From Microbacterium sp. BR1 (lineage in GTDB: Bacteria > Actinomycetota > Actinomycetes > Actinomycetales > Microbacteriaceae), in NCBI RefSeq assembly GCF_002812725.1, contig NZ_NMUN01000008.1, forward strand, positions 246,891 to 310,890: DNA of 64,000 bases. Reading direction: 5' to 3'. Position numbers and translations under genes: made by a program. Numbering within the stretch: the stretch's first letter is position 1; the number at the start of each line of letters is the position of its first letter. Under the pieces are notes generated by a model. It was not told the origin of the DNA. It was given only the letters and a program-made list of their open reading frames with translations, and ran no database searches. Shown here piece after piece: positions 58,667 through 64,000 of the stretch.

Positions 58667-59523
58667 CCGAGCTCGCCGTCGACGGGATTCCCGTCGCGGT
58701 GACGTGCCGGGTGCTCAAGCTCGCTCGCCAGCCGTACTACCGATGGCTGGCAACCCCCATCACCGATGCTGAACTCGTTGCGGCGTATCGTGCAAACGCG
58801 TTGTTCGGCGCGCACCGCGACGACCCTGAGTTCGGCTACCGGTTCCTCCTCGACGAGGCCCGCGACGCGGGCGAGGTCATGGCGGAACGGACGGCATGGC
58901 GGATCTGCCGTGACAACGGTTGGTGGTCCGCGTTCGGGAAGCGTCGCCGTGGGAAGAGTCGGCGTCCTGGCCCGCCGGTCCACGATGATCTCGTGCGCCG
59001 GGAGTTCACCGCCGACGCGCCGAACCAGCTCTGGCTCAGCGACATTACAGAGCACAAGACCGGTGAAGGCAAGCTCTACCTCTGCGCCATCAAAGACGTG
59101 TTCAGCAACCGGATCGTGGGGTACTCGATCAGCGACCGGATGAAGGCTCGTCTCGCGGTCGACGCTGTCAACAGTGCCGTCGCGCGGCGCGGAAACGTCG
59201 CCGGCTGCGTGGTCCACACGGACAGAGGATCCCAGTTTCGCGCGAGGAAGATGGTCCGCGCTCTGCACCATCACGGGATGGTCGGATCAATGGGCCGAGT
59301 CGGCGCGGCGGGCGATAACGCGGCGATGGAATCGTTCTTCAGCCTGCTGCAGAAGAACGTCCTCAACCGACGCTCCTGGGCCACCCGCGACGAGCTCCGC
59401 ATCGCCATCGTCACCTGGATCGAACGCACCTACCACCGACGCCGCCGACAGAAGCGGCTCCACGGCTTGACCCCGGTCGAGTACGAAGCAATCATGAACA
59501 CCGACGTCGCCCTCGCGGCGTGA
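58358..59523 (+). CDS. IS3-family OrfAB transposase, copy B
   Basis: Frameshifted fusion product with the same sequence as copy A; DDE residues in LWLSDITEHKTG, VVHTDRGSQF and NAAMESFFSLLQKN. Confidence 0.9.
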
Positions 59524-59580
59524 CTATAACCCGTCACCTATCCGTGCGGCAGACCCAAACGGGCAGGCGGCGAGGTCGCG

Positions 59581-60306
59581 TCAGACATCGTGCCAGCGCA
59601 GGCCGAGTCGACTGAAGGCGTCGAGCAGATCGGGCGTGTCGGCCGCCACACGCTCGGTGTCGCTGAAGGATGTCAGGTGGCTGGTGTGGACGTCGTCGTC
59701 GGCACGTTCGAAGACAGCCCACACGCGGATGTCGTCACCGTGCCGGGAGCGGAACTCGACGCCGTCCACGAGGTCCCGGCGGTCCTCTCCCGGCAGGTCG
59801 TACATCCATCGAGCGATCGCCTGGGTGAGGACGCGTGCACTCGCGTCCTTCAGCAGAGCGGCGTCGACCTGGTCTGGCGCGATGCCGTAGACCGGGAACG
59901 GGAACTGCGGCGCGAGAGTCGCAATAGTGCGTGAGTGGGTGATGAAGCAGTACCGGCCGCGCTGATGGGCGGAGCCGTAGATTCGCCCGGTGAGCCACTC
60001 GTAGCCGACCTCGCCGGGCGCGGCCTCGGGGAAGGCGGAGATGGTGCCGTCATCTTCGATGTCGTCGAGCTCGCTCAGAAGCACATCGTGGGGTCGGAAG
60101 TGGGCGAGCAGCTCGAGAAAGCATCCCAGCAAGCTGTCGGTCGTGTAGAGGCTTCGGAACTCCCCGCGCGGATCATCCCAGCGCCCGTCGAACAGACCGT
60201 GGGCGGTGGCGTACCGCCACGGGGTCCACTCCCACGGATCGGGTTCGTATCCGACACGCCACACTATGCCTGGGTCGTGCGTGATCTGCAGTGTCGGCGC
60301 GGTCAT
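59581..60306 (-). CDS. RES-domain toxin
   Basis: 241 aa. RES signature: the Arg in TPWRYATAHGLFDGRWDD, then GEFRSLYTTDSLLGCFLELL with the family's Tyr and Glu, and RVWAVFERADDD late. RES toxins degrade NAD+. The start overlaps the antitoxin stop by 4 bases. Downstream lies the IS3-split terminator. Confidence 0.88.
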   Translation of the reverse strand: MTAPTLQITHDPGIVWRVGYEPDPWEWTPWRYATAHGLFDGRWDDPRGEFRSLYTTDSLLGCFLELLAHFRPHDVLLSELDDIEDDGTISAFPEAAPGEVGYEWLTGRIYGSAHQRGRYCFITHSRTIATLAPQFPFPVYGIAPDQVDAALLKDASARVLTQAIARWMYDLPGEDRRDLVDGVEFRSRHGDDIRVWAVFERADDDVHTSHLTSFSDTERVAADTPDLLDAFSRLGLRWHDV

Positions 60307-60701
60307 CCGAGAACGGCGAACCGCTTCGCAGCGGCAAGCACTCGGCGGGCGCCGTCCAGCGCGTCACCCTCGCGCAGCACCGTCGCGGGGGCGTCATCGC
60401 GCAGCATCGGGTTCATTCCCTTGAACCACGACTGCACGGTGACCACGTCGAATCGCTCCCGTAGCAACGCGGCCGCGTGATACGCGCTGCGCAGCCGGTC
60501 ACGGTCCTGCTCGCTAGGCTCACCACGCCCCTCCGCCCACGCCGACACCGACCGCGCCGCCTTCACGCCGCCGATGTACGCGACCAGGCGCACACCGAGG
60601 ATCTCGCGCAACTGAGCCACTAGCTGGTCGAACGGCAGCCGAATCGAGTCTTCGTACGCGCGGAGGCCTGGCCGCTGGTCCGAGTCTGTCGTGGTGCTCA
60701 T
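60303..60701 (-). CDS. Xre/MbcA/ParS-type antitoxin
   Basis: 132 aa. N-terminal helix-turn-helix region (VAQLREILGVRLVAYIGGVK followed by SVSAWAEGRGEPSEQDRDRL) and a C-terminal toxin-binding helical region (WFKGMNPMLRDDAPATVLRE). Together with the RES gene it forms a standard RES-Xre toxin-antitoxin operon. A TAGGAT -10 element (60708-60713) ends 6 bases before the ATG. Confidence 0.88.
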   Translation of the reverse strand: MSTTTDSDQRPGLRAYEDSIRLPFDQLVAQLREILGVRLVAYIGGVKAARSVSAWAEGRGEPSEQDRDRLRSAYHAAALLRERFDVVTVQSWFKGMNPMLRDDAPATVLREGDALDGARRVLAAAKRFAVLG

Positions 60702-60707
60702 GTGCCG

Positions 60708-60757
60708 ATCCTACTCCCGACCAGGGAAAAGGACAGCACAAATGTCCATTGCAATGG
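60708..60757 (-). promoter_or_regulatory. Leaderless promoter and operator of the RES-Xre operon
   Basis: TAGGAT (60708-60713) is six bases from the antitoxin ATG. A perfect palindrome, CCATTGCAATGG (60746-60757), lies about 45-56 bases upstream and is a likely binding site for the Xre antitoxin. Confidence 0.6.
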
Positions 60758-60899
60758 TGGATGAAATACAATGAGAAATGCCTCTGTCGGTGTGTTGGAT
60801 GAACTCGGCACAGTCTTCCGGCAGCGCGCGACAAGAGGACAGCGGCGAAGCAGTCGACGGCTGCGGCGGTGTGGGCGGGCTGCAACTACGGTTAGGACC

Positions 60900-61538
60900 A
60901 TGTGCGCCAGCTACGGGCTTGACCCGCGCTTCAAGGACGCCGACGACATCCTTGCCGGCGATGTGGAGCTCCTCGACAATCTGCGATCCTGGGCCGTTCA
61001 CAATGGCGGGCAGACGCTGCTTCCCACCGGGAAGAACCTGCGCAACGTGAATCCGATCGTGCAGGAGCGCGACGGCTACCGCGCCGTCGAACTGGCCTGG
61101 TGGGGATACCTCGTCAAGGGGCAGCCGGCGAATTTCCCCTCCATCAACACCCGCTCCGAGCGGCTCATGGAGCGAACGGCACCGCTTCCCGCGCGTGCGG
61201 TCGTGCCGGCGACCACCTGGTTCGAGATGCAGAAGCCAAGCCGGCAATGGTTTCAATTCGAGGGCGCGGACCTTGAGCTGCTCGCCATGGCCGCCGTGAC
61301 GCAGCCGGGGCGCACTGCAGACGGCACAGCGTTCACCTGCTACTCCATCGTGATGCGTCCCGCACCGGACATGCTCTTGAGCGTGCACGACCGCATGCCG
61401 TTGCTGATTCCTGCGACGTTCCTCGCGGAGTGGCTCGCAAGCGACGCGCCATCGCGCGATGTCGTGGAGATCGCGGTCGTCGAGTCCGATCGTGTCCTGC
61501 GCGGCGTTACTGCGCAGGCAATCGCGGCGCGTCCCTGA
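60900..61538 (+). CDS. SRAP-family protein (YedK/HMCES-type)
   Basis: 212 aa. It starts Met-Cys, so cleavage exposes the catalytic Cys2 that forms a thiazolidine link to abasic sites in single-stranded DNA. The other active-site blocks are present: SINTRSERLMERT, VVPATTWFEM (catalytic Glu) and HDRMPLL (catalytic His). The family protects ssDNA, which suits a conjugative element. TACGGT seven bases upstream suggests leaderless start; the longer in-frame start at 60771 would hide Cys2 and is rejected. Confidence 0.93.
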   Translation: MCASYGLDPRFKDADDILAGDVELLDNLRSWAVHNGGQTLLPTGKNLRNVNPIVQERDGYRAVELAWWGYLVKGQPANFPSINTRSERLMERTAPLPARAVVPATTWFEMQKPSRQWFQFEGADLELLAMAAVTQPGRTADGTAFTCYSIVMRPAPDMLLSVHDRMPLLIPATFLAEWLASDAPSRDVVEIAVVESDRVLRGVTAQAIAARP

Positions 61539-61664
61539 CTCGCGACAAAGGGGGGCGCCTGCGCGATGCTGGGCGGGCGCAGCTCCTGCCTGCCCGGGAC
61601 GGTGCCGGCCGTTCACCATCCGCGCCGACCGACATTCTGGTGCGCAGCTGGCCTCCCGCTACGG

Positions 61665-62534
61665 TCAGAACGACATCCCCCGCCCTGGCCCGAACGGTGT
61701 GCGCAGCGGATCGGTGAACGGGTCCATGCCCACGACCTCTTGCCTGCCGGGGCGGGATCTCAGTCCACTCTTGGCACGCGCAGGTCCCTGCTGCGGTTCC
61801 TCGGGCGCGCCACTCTCGGCCAGGGAGCGGCCGGCGGGGTCGTCCTGCTCGCGCAGGAGCGAGACATGGCTACGGAAGGGGTTGTAGGTCAGTGTGTAAG
61901 CGCCGTTCGTCGCGGAGCGTTCGAGTTGTCCGCGACGCGGCGCGTCGGTAGATGTGCCCCTCAGCGAGGCCGCCTCGGTGGTCTGCGCGCCACGGTCATA
62001 CCCTGCAAACTCTTCAATGGCTGCATCCGTGCCCGCGTGGCTGATCAGGTCCAGGACCTCCTCAGCCTTCCCGCCATCGAGGAACACCACTCTGACCAGG
62101 CGCCGCGCCGGTGGAGGCGTCGGATCTGCGGGGACTTCGTGCCAGGCGATGCGGACAGAGTGCTGAGATGCGGAATCCAGCCGGGATTGCACCTCGCCCA
62201 GCAGGATTCCCGCCCGTCGCAGCTCGTCGGCGGTGGCGAGCGCCGCCTGCGCCCCGGCGAGATGATCGCCCGTGTCGTCATGAGCGGTGGCGCGGAAGCG
62301 GGCGTGGATTGCGACGAGCTGATCAAGCACCTGCTGCAGCGACCCTACCCGCCCCAGCAGATCCCCGGTCACGGCGTAGGTCTCGCCGGGCTGCAGGATG
62401 TCGCGGGTCGCGTGCGCCAGGCCTCGCAATGCAGCGGACGCCTCGAATCGGGGTGCCTCCTCCTGCGTTCGGCGCACGTCGGATAGGGATGGGCGTTCCC
62501 ACTGGGCTGGTGGGACGCGTTCGCGTTCCTTCAT
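61665..62534 (-). CDS. Hypothetical protein of the transfer region
   Basis: 289 aa, helical N-terminal half (FEASAALRGLAHATRDILQ, then LGRVGSLQQVLDQLVAIHAR), a beta segment (RRLVRVVFLDGGKAEEVLD) and a Pro/Gly-rich tail. No family is recognised. It is divergent from the VirB2-like gene with only 17 bases between the starts. Confidence 0.65.
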   Translation of the reverse strand: MKERERVPPAQWERPSLSDVRRTQEEAPRFEASAALRGLAHATRDILQPGETYAVTGDLLGRVGSLQQVLDQLVAIHARFRATAHDDTGDHLAGAQAALATADELRRAGILLGEVQSRLDSASQHSVRIAWHEVPADPTPPPARRLVRVVFLDGGKAEEVLDLISHAGTDAAIEEFAGYDRGAQTTEAASLRGTSTDAPRRGQLERSATNGAYTLTYNPFRSHVSLLREQDDPAGRSLAESGAPEEPQQGPARAKSGLRSRPGRQEVVGMDPFTDPLRTPFGPGRGMSF

Positions 62535-62551
62535 GACGTCTCTGAGGGAGC

Positions 62552-62869
62552 ATGGTGTTGCCTGATCTCCTCCTGCCGATCCTGCTGGCTGTGCCTGCCG
62601 ATATCGGTGTCACCCCGAATGACAGCGGCCTGCCGGGCATCGCTCAGCTGCGGACGATCGTCGGGGCGGTTATGACGATCGGGCTCGTGCTGTCGGTGCT
62701 GGCGCTGATCTGCGCGGCGATCGTGTGGGGGCTCGGCTCGTTCAGCTCGAATCCGCACCTCGCCTCGCGGGGCAAGACCGGCGTGCTCGTCGCCTGCATT
62801 GCCGCGCTGGTGACGGGCGCCTCGGTGACGTTCGTCACGTTCGCCTGGAACGTCGGCCAGGCGATCTGA
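62552..62869 (+). CDS. VirB2-like small membrane protein, paralog 2
   Basis: 105 aa. Signal-like first helix, then two transmembrane helices with the shared pattern of paralog 1 (IGLVLSVLALICAAIVWGLG, then ASRGKTGVLVACIAALVTGA). Start ATG follows GAGGGAG closely; a GTG one codon later is an alternative. It precedes the VirB6/TrbL-like gene, as pilin or channel subunits commonly do. Confidence 0.78.
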   Translation: MVLPDLLLPILLAVPADIGVTPNDSGLPGIAQLRTIVGAVMTIGLVLSVLALICAAIVWGLGSFSSNPHLASRGKTGVLVACIAALVTGASVTFVTFAWNVGQAI

Positions 62870-62891
62870 GCGTGGACGGAGGACCTGCCGG

Positions 62892-64000
62892 ATGTCTGTC
62901 TGTGATGCCCCCGTCATCTCTGCCGTCTGCGATGCGGCGACAGCGGCGGCGGGAGCCGTGGGCGGGTCGGTCATCGAGGGCACGTTCGCGTGGGTGGCCG
63001 CCGCCACCGGCGCCGCGGCGGCCTGGATGTTCGAGGCCGTCTGGACGCTGTTCGACACGACGACTCTGGTTGACGTCACCGCACCGCACTATGTCCGCAT
63101 CTACAACATCCTGTTCGGTATCGCCGTGCTGGTGATGATCATCTTCTTCCTCTTCCAGCTCATCACGGGGCTGGTGCGACGAGAACCGGGCGCGCTGGCA
63201 CGCGCCGCGCTGGGTTTGGCGAAGTCCGTGCTGGGCAGCTTCCTCGTCCTAACGGTAACGGCGACGCTGCTGGAGATCGTCGACCAGCTCAGCATCGGGA
63301 TCATCCAGGCCAGCGGCCACACCATCGAGGAGATGGGCGGGCGAATCGCTTTGCTGTTGGCAGGGCTTGGCACCCTCAGCATCCCCGCCCCCGGGGCGGC
63401 GATCATCGTGACGATCTTCCTGGCTGCCATGGCGATCGCAGCGGCAGGGATCGTGTGGTTCTCGCTGCTGATCCGCAAGAGCCTGCTGCTGGTTGCGATC
63501 GTCCTGGCGCCGCTGGCGCTGGCGGGCGGCGCGTGGGAGTTCACCCGCGGATGGGTGTCCAAATGGGCGCTGTTCGTCGTCGCGCTGATCTTCTCCAAGC
63601 TGGTCATGACGGTCGTCTTCCTCGTCGCGGTCGGGCAGATGGGCGCCCCGATCGATCTCGATCTCGCCTCTCTGGCCGAACCCGTCTCGGGAATCGTGTT
63701 GATGCTCATTGCGGGGTTCGCCCCCTACCTGGTCTACAAGTTGGTCGCCTTCGTCGGCTTTGACCTGTATACGGCTACAGCCACGGAGCAGGAGGCAAAG
63801 CAGGCGGTGAACCGGCCGATCCCGATCCCGCACCTGCCGCAGACGCTGCCGCAGCGGGGGTCGAGTGAGTCTCCGGCGCCGGCGCCGCGACCAGCGGCGC
63901 CGACGGAAGGGGCTCCCGTCGGGGGTGCGGGGACTCCCCCGGCGCGCGGCGGGGGAGCGGCGCAGAGCGGCGGCTCGGCGGCGCCCGGCACAGCGCCCGC
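62892..64000 (+). CDS. VirB6/TrbL-like conjugation channel protein (partial)
   Basis: At least 369 aa, continuing past the window edge. GGAGG lies nine bases before the ATG. Six or seven hydrophobic segments (for example IYNILFGIAVLVMIIFFLFQ and IIVTIFLAAMAIAAAGIVWF) and the RKSLLLVAIVLAPLALAGGA plus FSKLVMTVVFLVAV blocks are typical of TrbL/VirB6-like proteins in actinobacterial type IV systems. A Pro/Ala/Gly-rich cytoplasmic tail begins near residue 295. Confidence 0.82.
   Translation, partial: MSVCDAPVISAVCDAATAAAGAVGGSVIEGTFAWVAAATGAAAAWMFEAVWTLFDTTTLVDVTAPHYVRIYNILFGIAVLVMIIFFLFQLITGLVRREPGALARAALGLAKSVLGSFLVLTVTATLLEIVDQLSIGIIQASGHTIEEMGGRIALLLAGLGTLSIPAPGAAIIVTIFLAAMAIAAAGIVWFSLLIRKSLLLVAIVLAPLALAGGAWEFTRGWVSKWALFVVALIFSKLVMTVVFLVAVGQMGAPIDLDLASLAEPVSGIVLMLIAGFAPYLVYKLVAFVGFDLYTATATEQEAKQAVNRPIPIPHLPQTLPQRGSSESPAPAPRPAAPTEGAPVGGAGTPPARGGGAAQSGGSAAPGTAP

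Larger units (their letters stand above)
58289..59556 (+). mobile_element. IS3-family insertion sequence, copy B
   Basis: Same 1,268-bp element as at 14096, flanked by a 3-bp AAA duplication (58286-58288 and 59557-59559). Confidence 0.96.
58269..59567. terminator. Terminator hairpin split by an IS3 copy in its loop
   Basis: CCTGCCCG (58269-58276) and CGGGCAGG (59560-59567) would form an 8-bp stem with a 12-base loop between convergent genes ending at 58226 and 59581 if the 1,268-bp IS3 element and its AAA duplication are removed. Confidence 0.6.

Noticed and set aside
1..64000. tRNA, rRNA or other standard RNA genes
   Set aside because: I saw no sequence with a tRNA cloverleaf and T-loop consensus or rRNA segments, although a covariance-model search could not be run.

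Overview
The window is high-GC DNA with actinobacterial features: promoters of TANNNT type that end 6-7 bases before start codons, frequent GTG starts, stop/start overlaps of the ATGA/GTGA kind, a compact tad pilus locus of actinobacterial type, and proteins familiar from Microbacteriaceae. A Microbacterium-like host is an inference, not something the sequence proves. The mix of Prim-Pol, ArdC, two ParB-like genes, toxin-antitoxin pairs, type IV secretion genes and a relaxase remnant suggests a large conjugative plasmid or an integrated conjugative element.

Layout. 1-2.8 kb: three tandem paralogous acyl-CoA-dehydrogenase-fold flavin enzymes (the first cut by the window edge). 3-32 kb: an accessory island full of insertion sequences. 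It holds an intact HNH-NACHT NTPase, a divergent two-gene cassette of unknown function, a HEPN/Abi-DUF1643 gene pair, a second HEPN-type protein, a zeta toxin pair, and three defence-type genes (SIR2-like, HerA-like, P-loop STAND-like NTPase) that have each been split by a different insertion sequence. 32-40 kb: plasmid-type backbone (DUF3846, ParB-like, ArdC, primase-polymerase) with GC-rich nested inverted repeats upstream of several genes. 40-51.3 kb: a complete minus-strand tad pilus operon (CpaB/SAF, TadZ, TadA, TadB, TadC, TadE/G-like genes, secreted proteins, LysM-BTAD protein, prepilin peptidase). 51.4-64 kb: sigma-like genes, a second ParB-like gene, a lipoprotein carrying lytic transglycosylase and M23 peptidase domains, two paralogous VirB2-like small membrane proteins, a RES-Xre toxin-antitoxin pair, an SRAP-family DNA-protein crosslink sensor, and a VirB6/TrbL-like membrane protein that runs off the end.

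Mobile DNA. Four identical 1,414-bp IS256-family copies (two per strand) each have intact 8-9 bp target duplications. Two identical 1,268-bp IS3-family copies have 3-bp duplications and a canonical G GGA AAA frameshift signal. One further IS256-family element, one IS1182-type element and one further IS3-family element are present, plus an IS3 remnant. Removing the elements restores the reading frames of the SIR2-like, HerA-like and P-loop genes, so those genes were disrupted by insertion and the disruption was recent enough that little else has decayed.

How it works together. The tad genes would build a surface pilus. The 52-64 kb genes look like a mating-pair apparatus (wall hydrolase, pilin-like and VirB6-like subunits) with partition and addiction functions. 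The 3-32 kb island is a defence-rich cargo region that insertion sequences are now eroding.
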